From positions 1 through 64,000 of the forward strand of contig RPFO01001550.1 of assembly GCA_009746045.1 (NCBI GenBank): a DNA stretch of 64,000 nt. The letters run 5' to 3'. Below are positions 18,325 through 26,908 of this stretch, one piece after another (the first letter of the stretch is position 1; each line of letters starts with the position of its first letter). This DNA comes from Mesostigma viride. Its lineage: Eukaryota > Streptophyta > Mesostigmatophyceae > Mesostigmatales > Mesostigmataceae. The position numbers were made by a program, and so were the translations under genes. Under the pieces are notes generated by a model. That model had not been told where the DNA came from and did not search any database. It saw only the letters and a list, made by a program, of their open reading frames with translations.

Positions 18325-18600
18325 CCGGGAACGATCGCATCTCATGCTTCCACACCGGCTCACTCTATGTCCTATATTCCAGCACCCCTGCCAAGAAGGC
18401 CGCGGCTAAACAGGCTAGGGACGCGCTTAACCCAAGCTAGACAGCCGCATGAAGGGGTATTAAGACAATTTTTAATAAACACATGTTTTCGGTGCAAATG
18501 ACGATTTGTTATTAATAATTATTCAATTCAACAGACAATAAATTGAGAGCTACCATACAAGCACAGAAATGCTACTACCGATATGCTATAAGAACCAGTT
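18325..18600. other. intergenic region between convergent genes
   Basis: About 276 bases, AT-rich from 18460 (TTTTTAATAAACACATG, TTATTAATAATTATTCAA), suggesting transcript ends with AATAAA-like signals for both converging genes. No gene is seen. Confidence 0.4.
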
Positions 18601-19289
18601 CTAGTTCAGCGACTCAGACACGACATCCAGCGTTGTCGAGTCGATCGCGCCCATGCTGTTGCTGGCGGTGATTGTGTTCGGGGCCGGCTTCATCAGGGCG
18701 CGGCTGTGGGATCCCGACCCGCGCACCTTCACGAGCTGCATGCTCTCGTCGTTGCCAATGCGGAATCCGTACGTGACGACCTGATCCGCGGCGTACATCT
18801 CCTTGTAACCGTATAGCTGTGTGTTAGCGGCGGTGATGACGGCGGCGTTCACGCGCACGTCATCAAACCAGATGGAGTAGCCGACCTGGTTCTTGCCCGG
18901 TCCCAGTGTCAGAGTGGGTGAGGCGCCGACATCAACGGAGGTGGCAATGACGGCGACCGAGACGCCGTTCAAGTACACCATGGTCGAGGTGCCGTCACGG
19001 ACCAGAGCCAGCGTGAAGGACTCGGTGCTCAGAATGCTATAGGTGCTCTCAGCGCTCGCGGTGCCGTCAGACAGGGTGAGACGACCACCGTTTGTGACCG
19101 TGACGGTGGTGGTGGCGCCGGCACCCGCGTACGACAGCAGAACAAGACCGTTGGCGACGGAGTTGGACAGGTCGGCCTTGGGAGCGACCTTGGCAATGAG
19201 ACTGAACGAACCGTGGGGCATGGCGGTGGCACACGACCCGCTCTGCGTCCCCGAATCGTTGACCTTCAACACACCACTGGAGACGGTCG
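18601..19289 (-). CDS. fibre-like structural protein 2, C-terminal part
   Basis: The last ~220 residues of fibre 2, after a C6 run (19290-19295 on the + strand) where one base is missing. It has the LamG-like stretch FTLALVRDGTSTMVYLNGVS and IWFDDVRVNAAVITAANTQL, and the C-terminal cap VTYGFRIGNDESMQLVKVRG with ASNSMGAID, matching fibre 1 (5734-6860). An internal ATG at 19272 lets it look like a separate gene. Confidence 0.75.
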
Positions 19290-20999
19290 CCCCCCGGTGA
19301 GCGTCATCACCTTAGACCCCACTTCGGCGGTGGCGCCGGAGGTGAACTCCCAGCGCGTGTCGTCCGCGCCGGAGGCCAGCGAGGACAGCAACACGTTGGT
19401 TCCTGGCGCGTACCTGTCACCGAGCGCGATGGTGCGGGAGAACATCAGCTGGCCACCCTCGATGTGCCAGTACGACCCGGTGTTGTCGCCCTTGTCCTGG
19501 GAAGTCTCGCCCGCGCCCATGTGCCATGTAAGGGCGCGGTCCGAGAAGTCGGAGTTGCCGTCCATGAAGATACCGCCACCGTTGGCATTCGCGTTGGTGC
19601 TGCCGCTTCCCTCGACGAACGCGAGGGTCATGGTCTTGTCGACCACGGACACGTTGGTCTCGGTGGTGGTGACGCTGTTCAAGGTACCCTGCACCTCCAG
19701 GTTGCCGGTGATCTTGACGACACCGGACGCCGAGGTGAGCTCGAGCTGCCCGGCGGAGGTGGTGACCTTTCCGCTGCCGCCGGCGGTGGAGGTGAGCACG
19801 AGGTCCTTCTTGATGTCGACGGATACGGCGGCGTCCAGCGACATGACGTTGTTGGAGGTGGTGAGGGCGCTGTCCGTGAAGGTGACATCCTCGACGGCGA
19901 CCGTGCCAGCGGCGGACGTGATTGAGAGGCTGTTGGCGCTGGTGCTGACGGTGTTGTCGGTGACCTTGACGTTCTCTAGGATGACGGACTTGGTGGCGCC
20001 GGCTGTGATGGAGATGTCAACGTCGGTGGACGGGGCGAGGGCCGCGTCAGTGAACACCACATCCTCGACCTGCACGGTGCCGGCGGCGGACGCCAGAGTG
20101 AGGGCACCGGAAGAGGTGCTGACGGCATTGTCGGCGACGGTCACGTTCTCTAGGATGACGGAAGAGCCAGTGCCGGCGGTGATAGACAGGTCACCGCTGG
20201 CAACGGTCAGGGCCGCGTCAGTGAACACGACATCCTCGACCTGCACGGTGCCGGCGGCGGACGTGAGGGAGAGGCCATCGGCGGACGTGCTGACGGTGTT
20301 GTCGGTGACCTTGACGTTCTCTAGGATGACGGACTTGGTGGCGCCGGCGGTGATGGAGATGTCGGCATCCGACGACGGGGTGAGAGCAGAGTCCGTGAAG
20401 ACGATGTTCTCAACCTGCACGGTGCCAGCGGCGGACGCCAGCGTCAGTGCACCGGACGAGGTGTCGATGGCGCTGTCAATGAAGGTTACGTTCTCCACCT
20501 GCACCGTCCCCGACTGGGCGGAGAGCGTGAGGGCGCCGGAGGAGGTGCTGACGGCGTTGTCGGTGACGGTGACGCCCTCCACGACGACGGAGGAAGTGGC
20601 GCCCGCGGCGAGCACGAGGTTGGTGTCGCTTGCCGGCGCCATCTGGTTGTTGGTGAACACCACATCCTCGACGCGCACGCTCTGGGCCGCGGCGAGGGAC
20701 AGCACGTTGTGGGCGGTGGAGATGTCGCTTCCGTCAATCTGCACTGCCTCAATCTGGGCTGCCCCGGAGAAGTCCAGCGCGCCGACTGTCAGGGTCCCGG
20801 AGATGTTGGTGTTTCCGAGGACGGTGACGAGCTTGGAGACACTGGATCCCTGCCCGCCATTGGGCTTGATGACGATCTTGTCCTGCGCCTGGATGGTGAG
20901 GTCCTTGACACTCGCGCTACTCGCGGTGTCTCCCAAGATCTCGTTCGCAAGCACACGGCGCAACTTTGAGGCTCCGAGGTTTTCGCAAAGAGTCGCCAT
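19266..20999 (-). CDS. beta-repeat fibre-like structural protein 2, N-terminal part (frameshifted)
   Basis: Starts MATLCENLGASKLRRVLANE and VKDLTIQAQDKIVIKPNGGQ, as in fibre 1. It then carries at least eight repeats of ~32 residues with SSVILENVTVADNAVSTSSG or GTVQVEDVVFTDAAL cores, alternating two repeat types. Nucleotide copies at 19970-20350 are almost identical, suggesting recent expansion or gene conversion. Near its end are RALTWHMGAGETSQDKGDN and GSYWHIEGGQL, shared with fibre 1. The stop at 19266 follows a C6 run; one more base continues into 18601-19289. Role: outer virion fibre, by inference. Confidence 0.78.
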   Translation of the reverse strand: MATLCENLGASKLRRVLANEILGDTASSASVKDLTIQAQDKIVIKPNGGQGSSVSKLVTVLGNTNISGTLTVGALDFSGAAQIEAVQIDGSDISTAHNVLSLAAAQSVRVEDVVFTNNQMAPASDTNLVLAAGATSSVVVEGVTVTDNAVSTSSGALTLSAQSGTVQVENVTFIDSAIDTSSGALTLASAAGTVQVENIVFTDSALTPSSDADISITAGATKSVILENVKVTDNTVSTSADGLSLTSAAGTVQVEDVVFTDAALTVASGDLSITAGTGSSVILENVTVADNAVSTSSGALTLASAAGTVQVEDVVFTDAALAPSTDVDISITAGATKSVILENVKVTDNTVSTSANSLSITSAAGTVAVEDVTFTDSALTTSNNVMSLDAAVSVDIKKDLVLTSTAGGSGKVTTSAGQLELTSASGVVKITGNLEVQGTLNSVTTTETNVSVVDKTMTLAFVEGSGSTNANANGGGIFMDGNSDFSDRALTWHMGAGETSQDKGDNTGSYWHIEGGQLMFSRTIALGDRYAPGTNVLLSSLASGADDTRWEFTSGATAEVGSKVMTLTGGRPSPVVC

Positions 21000-21077
21000 A
21001 TTTAGTGACCTGTGTTGTATACAGTAGGGTTAGCTTTTTTTTTTCACAGACCACAGGCGAAAGGGTCGTTTTTTATG

Positions 21078-21623
21078 TCACCTGCGCCTTGACGTGAACT
21101 CCAACAAGATGGCAAAGGTGTCACTGCCTAGATCCATTAACTCTCTCTCCGTGGACGGCAGCTCGTAGATCTCGACCGTCACCGTGGACACGCAGACAAG
21201 AGGCGGGGTGAATGCGGCGGAGTCGTCCATGGGCGAATGGGGTTGGTAAATCTCGATGCCGTTCGGGACAACAAAGAAGTGGGCCTTGCCGATAAAGAAG
21301 TCCTTCTTGAACGACCCCGCGGGCTCCGCGCGTACGGGAGGGGGCGCAGGCGGTGGTGGCGGCGGTGTGGCTGGGATGGCGGTGGGGACGGCGGTCTGCA
21401 CCTTCTCCACCTCTCGATCCCCGAGCATGAGCCTGACCGCGCTCGTCCTCGTCGACACGGCCGGTATCTGTGCGTAAACGACCCGACAGGTCTCCACGTT
21501 GAGGACAGGCGCGGGGAGCATGAACGTGGTCTCCCCTGGCTTGTTAGTGCCGGTGATCAGAACGCGATGGGTCGTCTGGCCTGGCGCCAGTGCCAAGGGA
21601 TTGGTCGCTTGAAGAGACGACAT
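21078..21623 (-). CDS. small Pro-rich beta protein, possibly virion-associated
   Basis: 181 residues, starting MSSLQATNPLALAPGQTTHR. Two beta-rich parts are divided by a Pro-rich linker (ATPPPPPPAPPPV): the first has FMLPAPVLNVETCRVVYAQI, the second has FFIGKAHFFVVPNGIEIYQP. It sits directly upstream of fibre gene 2 on the same strand, so a structural role with the fibre is plausible but unproven. Confidence 0.65.
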   Translation of the reverse strand: MSSLQATNPLALAPGQTTHRVLITGTNKPGETTFMLPAPVLNVETCRVVYAQIPAVSTRTSAVRLMLGDREVEKVQTAVPTAIPATPPPPPPAPPPVRAEPAGSFKKDFFIGKAHFFVVPNGIEIYQPHSPMDDSAAFTPPLVCVSTVTVEIYELPSTERELMDLGSDTFAILLEFTSRRR

Positions 21624-21684
21624 CCGTATACATTAGCCTTCACAAAAAAAGACATGTGCGATACAGAGCCTCTCTTTACAGGCA

Positions 21685-21963
21685 TCACATCACCAACCTG
21701 GCGCACAGGTTGGTGGTGAGCCAGTCCGAGAAGGATACGGGGTCTGACGGCGGGCACTCCATTTCATACAGCTCGTGGCATACATTGTCCAGCGCTTCCC
21801 CGATGACGCTCCCCGGCAGACGCGTGACTTGTCGAATGAACTGCTTGATGTGCTCTCGCTGCCCTTCCGTGATCTCTCCGCAGCTCATTGAGTCAGACAT
21901 GAGCCCCTTGATAAAAATGTATACCAATTCTCTCACCATCTTTGTAAAATGAGCAAGAGACAT
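21685..21963 (-). CDS. small helical protein
   Basis: The 92-residue product starts MSLAHFTKMVRELVYIFIKG and is mostly amphipathic helix with TEGQREHIKQFIRQVTRLPG and a Cys/Glu-rich tail. No family is recognised. Its start overlaps by 15 bases the start of a possible divergent gene at 21949; the leftward frame has the more protein-like composition. Confidence 0.55.
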   Translation of the reverse strand: MSLAHFTKMVRELVYIFIKGLMSDSMSCGEITEGQREHIKQFIRQVTRLPGSVIGEALDNVCHELYEMECPPSDPVSFSDWLTTNLCARLVM

Positions 21964-22338
21964 TATACGGAGCGGTATGCCCACATAAATTTCACGTCAT
22001 CTCCCCCGCCCATGACCCGCAAGACATGCGAATGGCTTTCTCGCGTGTGCGGGGTTACCCTCGACCAATTTAAACCTTACACAATAGTTGACCAACACGA
22101 CATGGGAAGTCGATGCTCTTCGCCTGTGCACCCCCAAAATAACGACATGGACACGGTGCGGTGCGGGGGGGTGAACCCGCCGCCGTCCATGCCGACAGAG
22201 GGGGGCACGGATGACCACGCTTGTGTCAGGAGTAAAACGGCCTACGAAAAAAATGGAAGCGGCATGTATACAGAGAGTCCAAAAGGATGTCGACGCCCCT
22301 GTCATTCCTTACAGAATCCAGTCAGAACCGAGTGGTGA
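21949..22338 (+). CDS. possible small gene, weak
   Basis: Open frame of 129 residues (MSKRHYTERYAHINFTSSPP). The first ~60 residues look protein-like (TRKTCEWLSRVCGVTLDQFK), after which there are G7 and G6 runs and low-complexity sequence, so the frame may be broken. It overlaps the divergent gene at its start and the next gene at its end. Confidence 0.35.
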   Translation: MSKRHYTERYAHINFTSSPPPMTRKTCEWLSRVCGVTLDQFKPYTIVDQHDMGSRCSSPVHPQNNDMDTVRCGGVNPPPSMPTEGGTDDHACVRSKTAYEKNGSGMYTESPKGCRRPCHSLQNPVRTEW

Positions 22339-22562
22339 TCGTAAACGACGCGGTTTCTTACCCGGACGTGTCATCCTCCACCGATGCGACGTTCGAGCCG
22401 TGGCTGAACGCCGGGTCGTTCCATCGCGAGTTCTACGCAGTGCCCTCTGACGTGGCCCCCACTGGCTACGGAACCGGGGTCGGCGGGATGAAGTCCATTC
22501 TTGAGAGCATCTACTCTGACGACAACACGTCCAAGATCTTCCGCCGCACTCCAAAGTACTGA
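22287..22562 (+). CDS. small protein of unknown function
   Basis: 91 residues, starting MSTPLSFLTESSQNRVVIVN and ending DDNTSKIFRRTPKY. Acidic and aromatic-rich, with SSSTDATFEPWLNAGSFHRE and a Gly-rich turn. No membrane segment. The good codon composition and compact length suggest a real gene, perhaps a minor virion protein. Confidence 0.6.
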   Translation: MSTPLSFLTESSQNRVVIVNDAVSYPDVSSSTDATFEPWLNAGSFHREFYAVPSDVAPTGYGTGVGGMKSILESIYSDDNTSKIFRRTPKY

Positions 22563-22604
22563 GTTGCGGCAATAATATGTCCACAGGGGTTATCGATGGT
22601 ACAT

Positions 22605-23048
22605 ATGTCTTGTCCGGTGTACACTAAATTGGGCAAGGCCTGCAAGAACAAAGCCGGCCGTGGCGGCTTCTGCCACGTGCACGGGAGGGGGCACGGTATG
22701 GAGTCGTTTACTTCAGACAGGGTGGGTGCGAGTGCCAGGAGGTACATCAACATGATGCAGCCTCTCGTGACAAAATACAGCAAGCACGGGCCCGGGACAA
22801 GCGGGCGACAATTTCGAGACATGTTGCTGCATAAACACGCGGAACTCAGAGCGCTTTCTGACCGGCTCAGTAGGACGAATGACGAGGTTTTGAAGCAGCA
22901 ACAGATGCGACAGACGTTGCGGCCTGTAGCACGCGCCACCGACAGGGCGGCAGTGAAAAAGAGCGGACGAGCGGCGTCATCCCGTCACCGCGTCAACAAG
23001 CAGTCAAGGGTCGCGATCTCGCAAGGGGGGCTCCTATGGGGTGGTTAG
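22605..23048 (+). CDS. Cys/His-motif protein
   Basis: Starts MSCPVYTKLGKACKNKAGRG and continues GFCHVHGRGHG, a C-x8-C-x8-C-x2-H motif that parallels the N-termini of the genes at 6904-7410 and 7457-8425. ATG 22605 was preferred over 22596 because it puts the first Cys at position 3, as in those relatives. The body is a basic helix (LRALSDRLSRTNDEVLKQQQ) with a Ser/Arg-rich tail. Confidence 0.65.
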   Translation: MSCPVYTKLGKACKNKAGRGGFCHVHGRGHGMESFTSDRVGASARRYINMMQPLVTKYSKHGPGTSGRQFRDMLLHKHAELRALSDRLSRTNDEVLKQQQMRQTLRPVARATDRAAVKKSGRAASSRHRVNKQSRVAISQGGLLWGG

Positions 23049-23207
23049 TTGGATAATAATATCATTTAATACAAAGCCATGTCTTGTATGATACATACTT
23101 GCCCACATTCTCGACGCGCCTGCATTATTGGACCCGACCACGCGTTCGAGGGGGAGGATTACGAATCCACTGCTAGTTCTTACGCAGAGGACGCGCCGAG
23201 TCGTGGT

Positions 23208-23903
23208 CTACAGAAGCGGGCACCTGTTCCTCCTGAACAGGTCGGCGTACAGTTTCAACCCGTCCTCGAACCTCTTCGAATTATTGCAGCCATGACACAG
23301 CAGCTTTGTGTTCCCGCCACAGTAGCTCCTGTTTAACGGGTCGTCCTTATCCAACGACAGCGTGTCTTCCTTCGCCTTTCCGCGCAGTACGAACCGCTTA
23401 CCACATATCTCGCAGTACGGCCACCTCACAAACCTGCTGTACAGCTTCCTAACTTCTCCCGTGTCAAAACACGGCATCCTCCCGTCTCTCACCATGCGTG
23501 CATTGGCGTTCTTGGCCGCCTTCTTGATGTAGCTCCAAACCACACTATCCGCACCTGGCGGAGGGAGTATGGTGGGCGACTTGTACGAACGAAAAGGGCG
23601 GTACTCTCTGTTCAGCCCGCACGCGTCGGCTCTGGACCGGGCGGCTAACAACTTCTGGCGCACGTCACCGAGGGGCATGTGCGCACAGTCGAGGCAAGTC
23701 CACACGCCTGGAATGCTGAACACGGCTCGCTTGAGGGCGTCTCCTGCGATCCAGATGGGCGCCCCGCACCTGGCGCACCTTCCTGACCATCTTTGGATCG
23801 CGTCTAACAGGGAAACGGGCTTCGTGACCTTGCCTTGTCTCGCGTGCAGGTATCTCATTCGCGCATTATATTGCCTGACAAGCGTGTATATCCTGTCAGC
23901 CAT
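23208..23903 (-). CDS. free-standing HNH-type nuclease
   Basis: 231 residues. N-terminal zinc-ribbon-like pairs (RCARCGAPIW and WTCLDCAHM), a helical middle, and a C-terminal HNH-like core: WPYCEICGKRF, then LSLDKDDPLNRSYCGGNTKL and LCHGCNNSKRF. The CxxC pairs and the D/N residues fit the beta-beta-alpha-metal fold of HNH nucleases of phage and giant-virus mobile genes. The classic first His is not obvious, so activity is uncertain. It is not inside a recognised intron. Confidence 0.7.
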   Translation of the reverse strand: MADRIYTLVRQYNARMRYLHARQGKVTKPVSLLDAIQRWSGRCARCGAPIWIAGDALKRAVFSIPGVWTCLDCAHMPLGDVRQKLLAARSRADACGLNREYRPFRSYKSPTILPPPGADSVVWSYIKKAAKNANARMVRDGRMPCFDTGEVRKLYSRFVRWPYCEICGKRFVLRGKAKEDTLSLDKDDPLNRSYCGGNTKLLCHGCNNSKRFEDGLKLYADLFRRNRCPLL

Positions 23904-23964
23904 TTATCAACTGTCATTGGTAATAAACATTTATTTCTCTTTCATACTGTGTATCTAATCAAGC

Positions 23965-24462
23965 ATGGCTATGTTGTCTGGTTCCATGACAAGAGTTATG
24001 GCTAGAATCAGTGCGAGTGTCAGGGCACCGAGGCCCGCTCCTCCCCGCCCGCCTCCACGAGCTCCCAACACGGAGATTTCACAAACCCCCGTGAAGGGCG
24101 AATCCCTGTTATCCAGTCTTGGTAAGAGTGCTGCTGGGTCAGCGGTCGGATTCGGGGTGTTCTCGGCCCTCGGTTCTGTTTTTGGGAAAAAGGAATCCTC
24201 CTCCACTCCCGGCAGTGCCATCCCCGGACCAGGTTCTGCCGCAAACGACAAGGCCCAGCGGGATTCCGACAACACGGGGTTGAACATTCTCATTTTCGTG
24301 CTATTTATCGCCATAGTGGGTGCGCTCGTGTACTACACGGTACGCAGCAGGAGCGGGGGGGTCCAGTTCCAGATGCCCAGGGTGCCGTACGTGAACTCTC
24401 CGGCCCCTCAGATGACGGGCGCTCCCATCCCCGGCGTGGTCCCGGCTTCCATTCCAGCATAA
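23965..24462 (+). CDS. single-pass membrane protein
   Basis: 165 residues: a basic N-terminus with a Pro/Arg-rich stretch (RAPRPAPPRPPPRAPN), a Gly/Ser-rich amphipathic helix, a strong membrane segment near residues 111-130 (LNILIFVLFIAIVGALVYYT), then a Pro-rich tail. Preceded by AT-rich sequence with ATTTATTTCTC. It could be an inner-membrane virion protein; this is inference. Confidence 0.65.
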   Translation: MAMLSGSMTRVMARISASVRAPRPAPPRPPPRAPNTEISQTPVKGESLLSSLGKSAAGSAVGFGVFSALGSVFGKKESSSTPGSAIPGPGSAANDKAQRDSDNTGLNILIFVLFIAIVGALVYYTVRSRSGGVQFQMPRVPYVNSPAPQMTGAPIPGVVPASIPA

Positions 24463-24510
24463 ACAATTGGTGAACCTTAATTATCTGTGTGTCTTGTGAA
24501 ATCGAGATTG

Positions 24511-24789
24511 ATGGTGCAGGAGAGAGGGACTGCACCCAGCATACACGATCTGTGGGAGGCAGTGAAGGCGCAAGATACGATTCTGGGAAGTATCGGTTCC
24601 GCAGCGGCTATTCCGTTCCTTTTATTCACGTTATACATAATCTATCCAATCGTCAAACCCTTCATGCACAAACGCCAAGAGGGAGGCACTTTCATCCCTG
24701 GAACGCGTGATCTACTGATAGTGCTGGTTCCCGGCGTTGTCAGTTTCGGAGCTCTTTTGTGGTATTTGGTACGACTCCTATTCAGGTGA
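24511..24789 (+). CDS. two-pass membrane protein
   Basis: 92 residues from ATG 24511 (MVQERGTAPSIHDLWEAVKA), with two hydrophobic segments, around residues 28-50 (IGSAAAIPFLLFTLYIIYPI) and 70-90 (LLIVLVPGVVSFGALLWYLV). ATG 24487 would add eight residues. Its stop touches the reductase stop on the other strand, with no gap. Confidence 0.6.
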   Translation: MVQERGTAPSIHDLWEAVKAQDTILGSIGSAAAIPFLLFTLYIIYPIVKPFMHKRQEGGTFIPGTRDLLIVLVPGVVSFGALLWYLVRLLFR

Positions 24790-25762
24790 TCAGCGGACAG
24801 GACAGGCGCCGCTGAGACAGTCCGCGTCGAACACGTCCGCGTCGGAGTGGACGATGCCCGCGTAATCTACCGGGCTGATGCGAGAGGTGTACTTCCTAAA
24901 GTCGGACTCTGACACCACCTCCTGGGGAAGGTAGCTGTATCCCAGGTCGGCCGCGTTCTTGGTGGGGTCCACTCGCAGCAAAAAGGAGACGCCAACGTAC
25001 GAGTCCCAGTTGTGTTCCAGCCATGAGAGGATCGCGGGGATCTCGGTGGGGTCGTAGGACACGGTGCAAGACACGTTTTGCTCGCAGTAGTTCTCCATCA
25101 GACTCTTGTACCTCTCCAATTGCTCGATGGCCGTCTCCGTGTTGACCTCCACTTCCTCCACCGTCCCGTCTTTGCGAATCACCGTCGTCTTCGTGAACGG
25201 CACCGTGCAGAACTCGACGGGGAACGTGACCAGCACCGAGTCGCTCTCAAACGGCTTGTCCACCACCTTGTAGTTGGCCTTCTTGAATCGCTCAACGAGG
25301 GGGTCGTGCTTGGAGTAGGTGATGTTGTTGAAGATGTACCTGCCCAATGGCTTGTGGACGCCCTCGGGCACCTCCCCCCACTGCTTGGTGCTCATGATCT
25401 TGGACAGGGTGCCGCTGGGCTTGATGCAGGTGACGTTCTTGGGCAGGGGTTTCCCCAGCTCCCTGGCCATCTGGTAAGCGGAGGACACGGCCACGTTCTT
25501 CATGCGGCGGAAGTCGTAGGGGTGCAGGTCGGGCCTGGCCACGATGCCCGTCAGCCCCACGCCGCACAGGTGCAGGAACTCGTTATTTAAGTGCCAGGCC
25601 TCTTGCAGGATCTCATCCCTTAAGTCCACGAGCGTCTGGCGGTAGTTCATGCGACTGGCCAGGACGAGAGCGCGCTCGAGCCCGGCCTTGTTGCCCTCTT
25701 GGAAGGCCGCCAGATTCACTTCGGTTAAGTTACAAAACGATTTGTTGCCCAGGAGTATCTCA
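24790..25762 (-). CDS. nrdJ: adenosylcobalamin-dependent ribonucleotide reductase (class II), exon 3
   Basis: The third exon encodes the end of a monomeric class II (B12-dependent, ribonucleoside-triphosphate) reductase. It starts within EILLGNKSFCNLTEVNLAAF, where the Cys matches the second active-site redox Cys and the Glu belongs to the catalytic N-P-C-x-E motif completed by exon 2. NVTCIKPSGTLSKIMSTKQW is a conserved reductase segment, and the protein ends DADCLSGACPVR, the C-terminal Cys pair that reduces the active site in RTPR-type enzymes. Class I enzymes lack this combination with a PVR ending. The exon begins after an intron at 25763-26513. The enzyme makes deoxynucleotides, in the virus factory by inference. 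Confidence 0.85.
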
Positions 25763-26513
25763 CTGCGCTCACATGCACAATTTATTGGAGCACCACAACA
25801 AGAGATGAAGTGTCCGCACGGTAAGATCAGGCCATATCATTGTAAAGAATGTGGAGGAGGTGCTTTTTGCGCTCATGGCATACGAAGACAGGTGTGCAAG
25901 GGTTGCAAGGGTGCTAGTTTATGCATCCATTTTAAACAAAAGATCCGGTGTAAACTTTGCAAAGGCTCTAGCATATGCACTCACGGGAAAGAAAAGTACG
26001 CGTGTTTCCATTGCGGGGGGCATAAATTTTGCCAGCACAACAAGGTTAAGTACTTTTGCCGAGACTGCGGCGGCCGTGCCTACTGCGAACACAACACGAG
26101 GAGGTCCATCTGCCAAGTCTGCAAGGGATCTGCCATCTGTCCTGTGAGAAACGTGCTCAAACAGGAGTGCGGACACTGCAACCTGCCATCATACCTATCC
26201 AGTTTAGTACGACATCGACTCAAATCACTGTTGAGAGCGGGAGGGGCAAAAAAGGAGAGACGCACAATTGAATACCTTGGTACGGACATCAAGACATACA
26301 TGGAGCACATCCAGAAGGGGTGGAAAGAGGGCATGACCTGGGAGAACTTTGGAACAGGATGGCACATTGATCACATCACCCCGATCAAATACGGCACCCC
26401 CACAATGGAAGAGCAACTCCAGAGGCTGCATTACACAAACACGCAGCCGATGTGGGCGTCGGAGAATCTAAGCAAAGGGAACAGGTTCATTGGATGAGAA
26501 GCGTTTCTTATAC
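25763..26513 (-). other. intron 2 of the reductase gene, at the catalytic cysteine codon
   Basis: On the minus strand the intron begins GTATAAG after AACCCCTGCTG and ends GTGAGCGCAG before TGAGATACTC. Joining in phase 2 gives N-P-C-C-E, the place of the thiyl-radical Cys motif (normally N-P-C-G-E). Most of its 751 bases are filled by an HNH nuclease gene on the opposite strand. Insertion at the most conserved codons of a reductase is typical of homing introns, but the GT-AG ends and restored frame also fit a spliceosomal intron. Confidence 0.65.
25805..26497 (+). CDS. HNH endonuclease with Cys/His repeats, nested antisense in reductase intron 2
   Basis: 230 residues. Residues ~1-135 are seven repeats of ~19 residues with the pattern C-xHG/HN-...-C-x2-C-x-G (for example ICTHGKEKYACFHCGG), probably zinc-binding. 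The C-terminal HNH domain reads GTGWHIDHITPIKYGTP, then LHYTNTQPMWASENLSKGN, containing the DH/N/N residues of the metal-binding nuclease core. Free-standing genes with this layout occur in NCLDVs as homing-type nucleases. It lies entirely inside the intron and on the strand opposite to the host gene, so it must have its own promoter. ATG 25805 was chosen because the first repeat starts there. Confidence 0.85.
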   Translation: MKCPHGKIRPYHCKECGGGAFCAHGIRRQVCKGCKGASLCIHFKQKIRCKLCKGSSICTHGKEKYACFHCGGHKFCQHNKVKYFCRDCGGRAYCEHNTRRSICQVCKGSAICPVRNVLKQECGHCNLPSYLSSLVRHRLKSLLRAGGAKKERRTIEYLGTDIKTYMEHIQKGWKEGMTWENFGTGWHIDHITPIKYGTPTMEEQLQRLHYTNTQPMWASENLSKGNRFIG

Positions 26514-26908
26514 CAGCAGGGGTTCACGCCCTTGCACCATGGCGCGCGCTTGATGGCGACTCCCAGGTTGAACAGGCCCGGCTCGGATCCACCGGAGTCG
26601 AGCATGATGGCGAAGATCTCCTCCAGCTGCTTCTTGGTCGGCCTCTTGCGGAAGATGAGACTGTTGTTGGACTGCTGGCGGTGGGCGTTCGCCACCCACC
26701 AGGCCTTCTTGGCCGACGCAAACTCCTTCCACTCGGGGTCGCCGTAGTCCATGAGGGCGATCTCTGCGGACCGGCGACTGCTCAACATCGTGCCCAGGTG
26801 GTTCACGATGTCTAGGATGTCCATCTTCGTGAGCAGCTGGTCGGCGCGCATGGACAGAATGTTCGCAATGGCCAGGAACGCCTTGGAGATGTTCTCGTCT
26901 CCCGAGCT
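26514..26908 (-). CDS. nrdJ: adenosylcobalamin-dependent ribonucleotide reductase, exon 2
   Basis: Exon 2 begins AGC after a CACACAG acceptor and ends CCCTGCTG before GTATAAG. It carries SSGDENISKAFLAIANIL, MDILDIVNHLGTMLSSRRSA and EIALMDYGDPEW, all conserved in the class II reductase barrel, and ends at GVNPC, the radical-bearing Cys of the active site. An apparent longer frame to ATG 26962 runs into intron 1 and is not coding. Confidence 0.8.

Noticed and set aside
22211-22450. overlapping open frame between two small genes
   Set aside because: Only the first ~35 residues look protein-like and the remainder overlaps the better supported gene at 22287. It may be a frameshifted continuation of 21949, but that needs two corrections.
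23079-23336. open frame starting with a Cys/His-like N-terminus (MSCMIHTCPHSRRAC)
   Set aside because: It does not keep the spacing of the Cys/His family and its last third is antisense to the HNH gene. Too weak to list as a gene.
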